Program-made: the position numbers and the translations under genes
Part shown: positions 24,841-36,096 of the stretch, in pieces
How the letters are laid out: each line of letters opens with the position of its first letter
How positions within the stretch are numbered: position 1 is the first letter of the stretch
The notes under the pieces: generated by a model
Told to the model about the DNA's origin: nothing
Database searches by the model: none
Seen by the model: only the letters and a program-made list of their open reading frames with translations
From: Alitta virens
Lineage: Eukaryota; Annelida; Polychaeta; Phyllodocida; Nereididae
Direction of reading: 5' to 3'
NCBI GenBank assembly: GCA_932294295.1
Contig: OW028573.1
Span: forward strand, 70,533,829 to 70,597,828
Length of the DNA stretch: 64,000 nucleotides

Positions 24841-26135
24841 CCAAACCTTCTGGAGGCAAAAGTCCACATCTCTCTTACTAGGGCCATTGGCTTGACTTCT
24901 CTCCTCATCTTCTTGATCATCTGACCAAGTCCCGATTATCAAATATTGATAGAAACATCAAAGGAGAGTCTGTCTATATCAGTGTGTTTACAGAGAGGCT
25001 GCCTATCATATTCCTGCGACCCTTGAAGTAAACGTCAACCCTGTGAGATGCTATAGTAAACAGTCGCCTGTGCCTGTGAAAATGAACAGGTTGCTTGGAA
25101 ACGAGGGAGACAGTAGAGGAATGGGGGAATCTGAAAAGACTAAGAGGGCATGATGAAATTGTGGAGCGCGCCAGTCCGGGATTTTCGCAAAATGAATCAG
25201 GGAAAATATTGAGTCAAGTTGCGAGGATGGCAAAAAGACGAAAAGGCGATTCAGCGGCCCGAATATTAGAGACCTTTTGAAGACACCTAGACTGTCATAT
25301 TTAAGGCAGTGTGTGTTATAAAAAGAAAGAATAAAAGAAAGAAAAGGATGCTGTGATCAGATGTAGAAAACGGCAATTGCCGTGAGGCTCGATATAAGAA
25401 TGATTTGGCACAGCGCACTTTCCATCCCCAATAAAATTATCAAGCTCAGCCTTCCATTACTGACGTGTTGGCAAGGAATATCGTATAGCGGACAATGTAC
25501 AGCTCTGGATTACTTTACACATTGTGAGTGATGGGCACCCCTGCACTTGGAGTAGAAAGAGCTGATTGTATGGGCCCAAATATTTTCTGTGTTGTCACAC
25601 TGACAGATTATTGTGGACAAGGAGTGGACATTGGCCTGCCGGAGCCCCTGCTGGAGCAGTTTGACCAGGCTATGGTTACGCCATACACAGTGTAGTGGTG
25701 TACTGACTTATCAAAGCTAGAGACCTGCGCACATTCATTCTGCCAGAGTAAACATGTGATTCTTCTTGAGAGAGTAAAACTGTCCCTCCAACGTGTCCTA
25801 TTCCATCAAGGCGTTCGGACGTGGCGTCTTGGGTGTAGGACGCTGTGTTTGACCTTCCCAGAGAGCGTGCTGGCTGCCTTTGTAGTAATTATGTGCGCCT
25901 TGCACCAACGACATGCTCCCATGCAGTTTTGTGAACTCTTTGTTTCATCTCTTGCAACCATACTCCCATGCAGCTACTTTGCTTGTCAGGGTGCTTGCAA
26001 CCAAACCACTTCACTGCTCGGCTGTGTTCCCTGTGTAACCCTGGAGTGCACAGAAAAATTAGTAAATGTCCACCACGATATTATCTTGCCTCTTGTGTAC
26101 ATGCTGTACTTTGTCTTTGCAGGCATTGTCATATA
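24841..26135. other. No gene recognised
   Basis: Unique sequence. Open frames at 25095-25280 and 25756-26166 lack recognisable domains. Confidence 0.45.
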
Positions 26136-26373
26136 CAGTCGAACCCAAACGTTTACATACACTTGAGAAAGGTGTCATAAACTAAATGTGAAATAAACTA
26201 ATCCAATTAAAAAGTAAAGTTGCTTACATTTTTGATGAAATTAATGAAGATGTTGGAATTGTTATTGGAATGCAAAGAATTGTTGATTATTCATTGTAGA
26301 GAAAATGTGTGGGAATTAAAGTGAACTGTATTCTGCTCCAGTTATGTATGATGTAAACATTTGGGCTCAACTG
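26136..26373. mobile_element. Tc1/mariner-type MITE
   Basis: The left end is TA-CAGTCGAACCCAAACG followed by GTTTACATACACTTGAG. The right end, TGATGTAAACATTTGGGCTC-AACTG, is its imperfect reverse complement. The CAG...GTTTACATACACTT terminus is the hallmark of vertebrate and invertebrate Tc1-like transposons. The 238-bp interior has no transposase. A TA is present on the left, but the right flank (CA) has mutated. Confidence 0.75.
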
Positions 26374-28383
26374 CACTTTGATACACACTCCTAAAGAAAC
26401 ACATAATTTTGCTGCATGGTGCAAAGTAAGTGTAACAGGCACATAGATGTCCTTGAAGGAAATGAAATATCACTGTGTTAATTGCACGTTTGCCACATAT
26501 CGGGATCTGTAACTTATAGCTGTTAATGGACCTATACAATGGTGATAATGGTGTATTCTTCATACACACACTATCACACCTTGAGAAATGAACACCTCCG
26601 GGCCACAGGAAACTGGTTCATTATTTTCTGACATATTCTGGATGCAGGCAAGTTGTGGGCAAGTTGCATGAAGCGCAGAAGACGCCTTCCCATGAAAGCA
26701 AAAGGCGCTAAGACCGTTATTAACCCAGCATTCAGGTTGTTAATGAGCTAGGGCTGAGTTATGAAGTGTCAAACACCTCGGATTAGCACACCCTCAGTGA
26801 TGGGCTCTTGTCAATGCAACATTCTGTAATATACATCATCATCATAATTATGCTTAGCAAATTCTGACGGTATGTCACTAGAGACACCAGCAGATACTTA
26901 TATCACAGGAATATTTCTGCAATATATTAGGAATATGTCTGCAATATACCAGGAATATGTCTGCAATATACCAGGAATATGTCTGCAATAGGGATGGCAC
27001 ACAGGATTGCAAAACCTTACAAATGCAACTTGTATGTATTCACAATACGATTCGATATTAGGTCCATCACTTCCTATTTGGTTTGCAACGACAGGGCATT
27101 TGTTTGTCACTATTCAGAAAATAAGATGTGTCATTCACCTATGCAGCTATGAAACGCCACCGAACAACATAAATTGTTTGGCGCACACAGCATACAGCTT
27201 GTGCCCCTCAGGTTGGCAGGGGTCCTGCAAGGACCTACATGGTCAGGAGTGTTATTACCTTCCGCTGACATTTATTCAAGAAAAGCAGACACGAGAGCAT
27301 CTGTTCCCAGTCATTCTTATTGAATTATGAAGCAGCTTGCCAGCCTTGATTTACCCACTGCCTCCGCTGCATGGACCTGCCTTAGCTTCTATTAGCCCGG
27401 GTTTAGTGGACTGAGTCGTAAATGGCACAGGGAAGTGTTACAACATGAAAAGAAGCACATTTGGAAATCACCATGAATATTACATGGCATTGGATGAGTG
27501 GGAAAGGCATCGGTCATCTTTGTAGCAAAATGATCTTAATGGGACAGATAAGCTGGATGAAAAGCCTCCTCACAAAGCCGGCTGGCAAGCAGTTGCCCAA
27601 ATTAGCCACCAGGAGAACAATATCAACACCATCTAGTGGTCAACCTCATTACAACCTACCATTGATTGGACTTGAGAGAGAGAAAGCCCCAATAAGAGTT
27701 GGGCAAGTGGCAACCATGTATTGTTTACCCCTCTTCAGTCAGCCCAGCTCATTAGAAAGGGGAGGAAGAACTATTTATTGCCATCGAAAATGGATACAAT
27801 TCCTTTGATTAACGGTCGAACCATCCACCAGATGTCATTAGCACAGGCGAAAAAGCTTAAAGAGAACCCAGTAGCACATTAACTGAAGCCAGCCTAGTGC
27901 TGAAAGCCAAGTGTTTTTTTCACAAGGGAGAATTCATTGATTTAGATAATTTCCTTATTACGAAGCTTTACTCCATCATCCAGTTTGATGGCTTAATGTG
28001 ATAATTTAGTATTAACTCAGTTATCTGCTTACTTTGTTCAAACCTCCAAGGAACAGCATAAAAGGTTTTATTGACTGATAAAGCGGAGGTTATGAAGTTC
28101 ACTTATAATTGGCAGCCATAATCGAAGGCTGCAGGACTATTTCGGGGATGACGCCCTAATGATAAACTGATAACAGGAAATGTTTCTGATAAACAGCCAT
28201 TTGGCCTCAAAATGCCAATGAAAATGGAACAGTTGGCTTTGAACCTGATGGGTCTTATCCGAAGTGACAATTCCAAATTGACTGTATATGCTGTCCAATG
28301 CTTTCCACAAGATTCAAGTGCTTTGACAGTACACATGTAGTTTATGCAAGAAGGTGATATGATATCTGTACTGTTCCACTTAC
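26374..28383. other. No gene recognised apart from a minisatellite
   Basis: Holds the 22-bp repeat at 26907. No exon with a recognisable domain was found, although a gene starting at 28.4 kb on the minus strand would pass through here. Confidence 0.4.
26907..26994 (+). repeat. 22-bp minisatellite, ~4 copies
   Basis: Units AGGAATAT(T/G)TCTGCAATATA.. start at 26907, 26929, 26951 and 26973; the last is incomplete. Confidence 0.9.
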
Positions 28384-28407
28384 GCTTAACAATTTATAAT
28401 GGCGCAT
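28384..28407 (-). CDS. Candidate short first coding exon
   Basis: Downstream of the ETS/YY1 cluster the minus strand reads GCCGCCAGAAG...GCTGCTGCCACCATGC, an ideal Kozak start. Eight codons follow (MRHYKLLS) and then a perfect GTAAGT donor at 28378-28383 in phase 0. A tiny first exon behind a YY1 site is common in housekeeping genes. I cannot name the protein from eight residues, and I found no convincing second exon between here and 26.4 kb. The TTATAAAT inside the exon could alternatively be a TATA box of something else. Confidence 0.28.
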
Positions 28408-28439
28408 GGTGGCAGCAGCTGTCTTCTGGCGGCGTTGAT

Positions 28440-28490
28440 CCAAATCCAAGATGGCGGCTGGCAGACTTCCGGCCTAACGTCATGCAACGA
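28440..28490 (-). promoter_or_regulatory. Candidate housekeeping-type promoter: CRE half, ETS, YY1
   Basis: Read on the minus strand the order is TGACGTTA, then CCGGAAGT (ETS, 28465-28472), then GCCGCCATCTT (a perfect YY1 site, 28448-28458), then 40 nt of GC-rich leader to an ATG. ETS plus YY1 just before or inside the 5' UTR is typical of constitutive metazoan promoters. The motifs are seen; promoter activity is inferred. Confidence 0.4.
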
Positions 28491-31400
28491 TGATGAATGA
28501 GGAGCATCATAAGCGGAGTCAGGCAACATACATAAGAAGCTACAAGGTCGTCAACTGGCTTTTGAGGCTTGTGGAGAGTATGATCACATGGTGGGCATCT
28601 TGTGCACATCTTTGGATTGGGAAGGCAGATAAACTGGTCAATTAGGGGGGGTCAGGAGTGAGTGGTCAGAAGCTGGGAATCAATCACGACGGGAATCAAC
28701 AGTCGGTAATAGATAGCGTATGATCAATCATCCGTAGGTTGCCCGATATCCCCAAGAGGGCAGGACCATCGGACGACAAGAGACTCATGAAATACAATCA
28801 CAACAGACCAGCAGATCAAAACACCAGGTTCCCCTAGTGGCAGACCATGTAACTAGAACACCTGTGACTTACTAAACTCGACACGAAACAACAAAGTTCC
28901 ATTATGCAAGTGCTCCGCTCCATTTCCCCAAGTAAAAGAATGATCATTCATTATGGATTAGACGTAAGCGTTCCAGGCTGGGTTCCTTGGTGGCTGGCTG
29001 CATGGATGTGAATGTTCGCCCTAGGCCAACTGTTTATAACATCCTTCTGTCCCCAGGCTTGGTAAGCATTTACCTCAATTATTTAACACCTTAAGTACGA
29101 AAATTCCTGCTGGGAGGTTCAAGCTTTGCACATATCACACATCCAGACACATCCATAACAAAACGGAAGCAAAAAATGATCGACATTTCTAGTAGGACCA
29201 AAGAAGCCCCCCCCCCCCCCCCCCTGTGCGGTCAATAATTCATACATGTATGTACATTGTAATGTGTTGCTGTGACTTTTTGCAGTGCACAAAGACTGCA
29301 CAAACCAAAAAGACACCAGCAGAAGATAAAGGGAAAACATTCAAAACAAGATGGTGGCCAATTGCACTCAAGCAGAATGTAGATCTTTTAGGGAGCCTTA
29401 AGATAGCTCAACTTAATCAATCGTTAATTCAGAAACAACCCAATGAGATCGTTTGTTATTAAATTCCTGGATGCAGCATTTGCCAAAATCCGCAGCACTT
29501 CAAAGCCACATTTGACTTTTGATCGTCCTAATCGCATTGCGAGATTTTTGTGCAATAAATCATTTAAAGTTATTTTCCGCCATTCACTAAGCGCAGCCTT
29601 GTGCCAGTAAAACTGGATTAGCCAGCAGACAAATGTGTAATGCAATTTTCTCCATTCCTCATTCTTTCTGGCTAGCTGCATGTCGACCACACAGCCCCGT
29701 TGTTTGTTTCACAACAAACGTCTTTAAAACATTGTCATCATCAAGGAAATGCTTGTTGGCAAATCCAACCCAATGAATCTAATGGTACAATGGGTTGCTT
29801 CTTCACGCATTTAGGAACCCTGGGCTTGCACTGCTGTCCCAATAGGAATATATACTGGTCTGGTGGTACCTAGCATTGCCATATCCATGTCCACACAGCA
29901 GCCGCGAAGTACTTCTTTATACAGCGAGACCAACTCATAAGCGCATATAAACTGCAGTAGCCATATGTAGAGTTGGGCCACCTGCCTTTTTACACACAGA
30001 GAGGATTGCCTATAATCATTTTACAAACTGAGCCTCATGAAATAAACATGAGTTTGGGGTCTTCTCTGCGTGATTCGAGTGTCCGCCTGCAGAACGTGCG
30101 AGAATGATGGATCCCCTGCAGCTGACTGAGAGGAACACAATTACCACGACGTACTTAGGCCCCCCATAAAATACACAGGATCTGCAGGAACAAAACTAAG
30201 TTTTTTTTGGACTTCTTTCATGGTTGTCAGGCAGTGATTTACTTCGTGCATACGCAAAAAGTGGGACACACAAGCAGACAACAAGTCAGCAAACTAATTG
30301 TCAAGGAAAAATTCATGGAAATATACCAATGCATCACTTTATACGTCATCCATGGTATATGTCGTCATTTAAGGTTGATAGAACACATTCCGTGCGTATT
30401 GTGCATTGTCTATGGTCTATTGTTACCACTCTTTAACCTTGCCTTCTATTGTTTCATCTCACAATACATTTGATGCATCTGCAAATTTGAGCCTATTGTC
30501 ATAATTGTTTACAACATATGTAGAATGCACACAAGTGTCCGTCTATCACACCATAGGTGTAAGAATATTAGAAGATGAGAGAAGAGGAGAGAGAAGAGCC
30601 ATTAAGACAATAATGAAGAGGAAGAGGTGGTGATAGAAGAGGGGAGTGGTGTGAGGTGTCCAGTGATGGAGTATCTCTCTGAACTGATAGAGCTGGCTTT
30701 TGGGTAAGTTCATTGTAAGACAAAGGGGGGACTAATTTACGGTGGAATTATGAAAATCCACAGAGATTAGGAGAGCAGAGGAGGGCAAATAAGGGTATGG
30801 CCATGATGAGATGTCACAAAGTGGCAGTATGGAGAGGATGGGTAAAATGATGTGTTTGTTGAGCAGATAGGAGGCTGCTGCTCCGTCAGGCTTGACCTTG
30901 CCCGTGACCCCAGCCAAACGCATTTGCATCTCATTCAGCTAGGCGCCTTGCCACTCTTTCCTGCTGTGCATGTTTATTTAAAGAAGCTCACTTAACATGG
31001 AGTTTGTCTATTGGGACTTCCTCCTGCCCAAATTGCCAGACATTAGTTGGATTACCATCACATGACGTATTCTTAGCCAGGGGCTCCCTGCACCTATAAT
31101 TTCACTTCAAACCATCGCTCCACTCTTGTAAATGTATCTACCATTTTGTGAAGCCAGCTTCAAAGTCTAAAAAACGTCCAACCATCGGGTTTAAGTAGTC
31201 GTAATGGCTGTTACTATTGGCATAACATCATATTCTAGTACTTTCATCTCAAGTTACAAGAGAAATTTCAATATGCTTTTGATATGAAAACGTTTGAACC
31301 TCTTTTCATAATGATAAAGAATAAAGTGTGTACTACAAAATCACAAAGAAATGCATTCGTATATAAATATATAGATGAATAGATAGATGTATATATCTGA

Positions 31401-31864
31401 ATGGAATGTCCTTTTTTATCCCCTCATCATCAAAGTATGTATAGAACCAACATATGGCTTTAATGGTCTGTCAAGAAAGTGAGCTGCTGCAAAAAATAGC
31501 CCATAGAGAGAAGAACATTGGAGCCTAAAGGGTTGGGAATAGTCTGAGAAATGTATCACTGCTAGTGTGACATTGATCCCAGAGTTGGGATCATAACCCC
31601 AAGTTAGGCAAGATGAATATAACGGAAATTGAAGCCTTCTGACAAAATGGTATCATCCACAGCACATGAAGGACAACTGGCCTGCACTGACCTTGAAAGA
31701 TGGTTTGATATCTAATGCATAAATAAAGTGGTTGGTCCACTGGCCCAGATGAATAGCCTTGGTTTTTCCAAGAAATTTTTGATGAGAGATAACAGTGAAC
31801 AATGAGACCGATTGAACCCTGACAATGGTCGAAACAACAGCAAATTCTCACGATTTATTGACTC
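28491..31864. other. No gene recognised
   Basis: Unique sequence with a run of 18 C at 29207-29224 and a purine-rich patch near 30560-30650. No domain in any frame. Confidence 0.5.
29207..29224. repeat. Poly(C) run of 18
   Basis: Uninterrupted C run, rare in AT-rich DNA. It can form an i-motif or, on the other strand, a G-quadruplex; it is also a likely sequencing-length error site. Confidence 0.9.
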
Positions 31865-31985
31865 TACAATAATGTATAAAACGATGTGGACTCCATGGTT
31901 TATAATCTCATAATTACGTCTGCCTATGGTAGCTGGTCATGTGACTTACTAAGCTTAAAACCAGTAGCGTTGACACAATAATTTG
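31865..31985 (+). mobile_element. SINE type-1 tail fragment
   Basis: ATGTGGACTCCATGG, ACGTCTGCCTATGGTAGCTG, AAGCTTAAAACCAGTAGCGT and GACACAATAAT match the type-1 tail. It faces the next SINE tail to tail. Confidence 0.7.
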
Positions 31986-32039
31986 TTGTTAGGCAACTGC
32001 CATTGAACCGTCGACCTCTTTGTCAATGTCTATTTGCCA

Positions 32040-32312
32040 GCTGATATGACCAGCTGACAGAGGCATACGTAATGATGAGATGATAAGGATCGGCGTCCCC
32101 ATACACATTTACCCCATGGGTGGATCTTTTACGTGTCTCAGCATGGACAACAAGGACACGGCACCTCCTATTCAACGTCTTATGCATTAAACATCCAGAT
32201 TTAGCTCTAGAAGAGTGTCCATGCCGGGATTGAAACCCGGGACCTTCAGCAGAGCTAGCTAGTGTGGAATAGGCAAGTGCCTTAACCTCTGGGGCACTGA
32301 GTTGCCATCAAA
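32040..32312 (-). mobile_element. Near-complete SINE with tRNA-like head, type-1 tail
   Basis: Read on the minus strand: a head with a B-box-like GGGTTTCAATCCC (32226-32238), then the body (ACGTTGAATAGGAGGTGCCG, GTCCATGCTGAGACACGTAA) and the tail (CCTTATCATCTCATCATTAC, CTGTCAGCTGGTCATATCAG). The head looks tRNA-derived, so it was probably copied from a pol III transcript. Confidence 0.8.
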
Positions 32313-33244
32313 GACCATTCAATATTATGACTTAGACAATCTTGATTTCAAGACCACTTGTTTGGTAGTTAGCATGTGCTTGCAATGTAAGGTCTGGAAG
32401 TAAGGCCATCTTAAAATGGAGACCATTTCAGCATCTCCGAGGGTCGTGGTCTCCATTGCGGGGTTCCTCTGTGCACATTTATTGTACAACTCAAACACAA
32501 TTTTGACAGTTTCTATTAAAGACCATAGAAGAAAAACTGACCATTTGTGGCAGACATTTGACGAAACACACTGCCCGGCATCAAACAAGGAGATGTTGTA
32601 TCATCTGAACTTGGAATAGCCTCAAGTCACTATTCTTAAATACCATTCCGTGACCTCAAAGGCTGTTGTTTGTAAACGTCGACCTGTAACCCAAAGGAAC
32701 TGTCAATGCTACTATAAAAGAACCCCCCTCAAATAGCTTTGGACACGAATAGGACACTGTGGGACAAACATTTGAAGAGCCATGAGTTTGCAAACGAATA
32801 GGTAGATCTCGATATGTCTTGGTTTTTTGAGTGAGTATATAATCATTAGCCTCAGACCTCACTGATTCACATAATGTATAGTTTTATGCTAACACTTAGA
32901 CGGACATCCCATTAATTGTTAAAGAGAATATTGATATTGAGTAAAGATTGCGAAAGCCTTGAAATTGGAAACAAATCAAAATATAATTCGATGGCCTGTG
33001 GAAAATTTACTGAAGTTTCAGTTACTTTGTATCAAACAATAATCAGTCAATACAGTTACCGTGGCATGGCTCTCAAAAAGACTAACATTTCAGTGCAACA
33101 GGTGAAAGTTATTCTACTGAAGTTGGCAATGTATCTCCCATATTGATAATTTAAAATTAAATGAAATGACCTACAAATCATTCGCTCAATTTCAACTCAA
33201 TCGGTTTGGAGAAATATCAAAGTAATAATTTAACTCTAGAAATA

Positions 33245-33550
33245 CAGCTGGGTGGCCTAACGGTTAGGGCATCCACCAATTTCACATTGGCCAGCTCTAC
33301 TGAAGGTCCCGGGTTTCATCCCCGGCCCCGGGGTCTCTTCATGAGCTAAATCCTAGCTGGATGTCGATTGCATTAGATGTTAAATTGAAGGTGTCTATGC
33401 AAAAACAAGTAATAGACCGCACCCATTTGGTAAATGTGTAACATGATGTGAACTCCAAGGCTTATCATCTCATCATAACGTCTACCTCTGGCAGCTGCTC
33501 ATATAGGCAGACGAAGCTTCAGAACTGGTAGAACTGAGACATTGACAAGT
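33245..33550 (+). mobile_element. Full-length SINE with tRNA-like head, type-1 tail
   Basis: The head GGGTGGCCTAACGGTTAGGG and the B-box-like GGTTTCATCCC (33312-33322) are followed by the body (GCTGGATGTCGATTGCATTA, GGTGTCTATGCAAAAACAAG) and the type-1 tail (GTGAACTCCAAGGCTTATCA, GAAGCTTCAGAACTGGTAGA). It is the best reference copy of the family here. It is not a functional tRNA gene: the arms are incomplete and the head runs straight into the SINE body. Confidence 0.85.
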
Positions 33551-35555
33551 GAATTTGTGAAAGAAGTAATTCTGTAATATTTTGTTTCAAGCACTTTCCA
33601 ACGTCAATTCAGATACTGGTGTCAAGAGTCAAAAAGCTCAGTGAACAGTTGAAACTCGTCCAATTCAGCCTGGCTTTGTATTTCAGCTGTTAAATTCATT
33701 GCTCAGTCAATGTCTACAATGACATGATCAGGTTTTCGCGTGTTCCTAAAAAGGCTGGCTTCACAAAAACTGTTTGGAAGAGGAGAACTAAGAAAAGGCT
33801 GGCCAGGGATGAAGCTAAATGACACAGGGCTTGCGGCGACAAAGAGACGTCGTGGCCTAGCCTCGGAGCTATTTTAGAAAGGTCCAGCATAAAAGAGCTG
33901 CCTCAAAGAACATCATGTTACGCCCGGTTTGCGAAGACTAGGTTTTGTTAGAATAAAAAGCTCCGGCAGACATTGACAGGCAACGATGGCTTCAACAAGA
34001 CAAAGCCAAGCTCACCTCATTACATGTTAGATCCATGCAGCTTTCTGTTTTTTTTTAGAACCGTTCTCATAAAAGAAGGTCTGAATGAAAGGTGAAGGAG
34101 CTGCAGCAGTGGCTGCGTGATCTGGAGGTACCTGTTGTGTGTCTGTAGCGCTACCAGCCACAGACACACTCTCACACACTCTAACAACCTGACACACTAT
34201 TGCATTTGTATTGAAAACATGCAAAGAACCAGATTACTGTAGACTTTGATGCCTCACATCAAAAACTACCGAGGGAAAAAATCCTGCGAAAAAGAATATA
34301 CCGTAGGTCTGAACGCAACGCCCTACAGCTTAGGGCTGAAGCCTGCATGTCTGCACACTCCGCCTCCATTAAACTGAAAACAAAATTGCTATGGACCAGA
34401 AAAGCACTTGCGTCCCACTCTTTAAAAGAAACAAAAAAAAATGCAGAGGTGATATTCATACCTCGATATAAACCCAAGGCAAAACCCTTTCTTTAGATAC
34501 TAGTGTTTGGTTTCAAATGCAATTTGGTCCTTCATAAATACTCGATCACATGTGATGCCTCAGGTTTAATCAGAATGCTATGGGGAGATACACCATAGCA
34601 TAGAGCAGTCTCTACCCAGATACACTTTCTATTGTAGCCAAATATAGACCACTTGTACACTATACTAAGCTGCAGCTAAACAGAATTGTCTTTTCATGTG
34701 TGCAGTACATGTCGTTGTGGGGGTGGCTGGTGCTTTGGTTTACCCTTGTGTTAAGGTACATGGGTCAAGTGTCTGCCCTCTACACTGCCAGTAAGTCACA
34801 TCCAAGTATCTAGTCATATACATAATGTATAATCTGATTGGTGTAAATAGGGTGCCTTATATCAAGTGTTCGAACGAGTATTTACAGGAGAACCCAAAAG
34901 TTTAAATACACTTAAAATGTTAAAAATAATACTGGGCATAAAATCAGTCAAACCAAGATCGCTAGATGTTTGATACAAATAAGAAGATGGATACAATTTT
35001 AATTGAATGTAAAGAATGGAAATTATTTAGGAGAAAAGATGAACTGTATTCTGCTCTTGAAAGTGTATGCCAGCTTTTAGGCCCCAACTGTATTTCAGTA
35101 TGGACTCTTAGCCTGACTTACCATATTATAACTCGTGCGAATAGGGACTATATACGGTTTCCTACTAGATAAATAAATTGGCATACTATACAGTAGTGTA
35201 TTTTACTCTACATATGACAAAACTTCGAAGATATAACCTAAAGGTCTGAACCAGGGAGTGACTTTGGCACCAGTTGTTATGGAAGAGCAAAAAGGCAGTC
35301 TTTCGCTCTCTAAAATAAAAGCGACCCAAAAAAAAAAATCTTCAAAGAATTGGAAAAAAGTGACATGGCGTGTAAAGCGTGACAGTACACGTCAAATAGT
35401 TAAGGGGGCATGCTCTCTTTGCATGTGAGGCTGTTATGCCACGAAGACTTTGATTTGTAAGACGGAGACACCGTGAGCTAGGCCTTCTTCTTTGATCTAG
35501 TGTAGTGTTTGCAAAGAACGGAAGAGGGCGCAGAGGTATGCCGTCAGATAAAAGT
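33551..35555. other. No gene recognised
   Basis: The patch 33700-34020 is GC-richer and could be conserved non-coding DNA. A short open frame at 34966-35172 (DTILIECKEWKLFRRKDELY) faintly resembles a retrotransposon C-terminus, but I do not call it. Confidence 0.4.
34885..34913 (+). repeat. Solo Tc1-type terminal repeat
   Basis: ACAGGAGAACCCAAAAGTTT followed by AAATACACTT matches the left end of the MITE at 26136 at most positions. I found no matching right end nearby. Confidence 0.5.
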
Positions 35556-35984
35556 TCAGAAGCGCCACCTGTCAAAGCTCTGTAAGCCGACGCTGGCCTC
35601 ATGTAAATAGCCAAAGTACATCCCTCTTAGGTGAAACTCTAGCAGTGAAACAAGTCGAAGTAAGTCTACTTCAGCTGACAGTTCGTTCGATAGAGTCTGC
35701 TTGGACGAGAGGCTACTGGAAGTGACCTGACGTCGGCTGGCTACAGTGTCGGCTTCTTTGATAGCTCCTGATGCATTTGAGACACTCTCCATGCCACAAG
35801 AGGATAGTAGAACTTGGACGCCGCATCTGAGACACACGAAAAGTTCGTCTGCTGTCACATGCCACGTTGGCAGCACGTGCGGACGGATTAGATAGGGTGC
35901 TAACGCCATGAGTCTTATTGTATCAACATTAAACAGCAAATGAGTGAATAACATTACATGCCACCATTCAATCTTTATAAGCAC
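35556..35984 (-). CDS. Unrecognised 142-codon open frame, possible exon
   Basis: The longest open frame in the left half apart from one in a GC patch at 19.5 kb. It reads MLIKIEWWHVMLF..., then HVTADELFVCLRCGVQVL, a Ser-rich stretch (RRQVTSSSLSSKQTLSN) and an amphipathic, helix-like segment (LSAEVDLLRLVSLLEFHLRG) before TGA at 35556. The composition is protein-like and the local GC content is higher than around it. There is no known domain, no clear promoter and no certain splice site; an overlapping frame continues past the stop. It could be an exon, a decayed gene or chance. Confidence 0.2.
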   Translation of the reverse strand: MLIKIEWWHVMLFTHLLFNVDTIRLMALAPYLIRPHVLPTWHVTADELFVCLRCGVQVLLSSCGMESVSNASGAIKEADTVASRRQVTSSSLSSKQTLSNELSAEVDLLRLVSLLEFHLRGMYFGYLHEASVGLQSFDRWRF

Positions 35985-36009
35985 AAAATATCGTACAGCA
36001 GTTTCTCAG

Positions 36010-36096
36010 AAACTAAACTCCAAATGACGTCATGTGAATCCAGAACTCCCATTGGCTGAGTGACTGCATTAAGCAATGGGAGTTTCTGGATTCACG
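36010..36096. mobile_element. Foldback element, copy 1
   Basis: Arms GTGAATCCAGAACTCCCATT (from 36034) and AATGGGAGTTTCTGGATTCAC (to 36095) pair almost perfectly around a 20-base loop. The outer part contains a perfect CRE (TGACGTCA, 36025-36032), where the sister copies read GACGCCAT. Confidence 0.8.

Noticed and set aside
33248..33330. tRNA gene
   Set aside because: A- and B-box-like words are present, but the arms are incomplete and the sequence continues straight into a SINE body found many times in the window.
34966..35172. Retrotransposon reverse-transcriptase tail
   Set aside because: The peptide (ILIECKEWKLFRR) only vaguely resembles LINE C-termini; too short to support a call.
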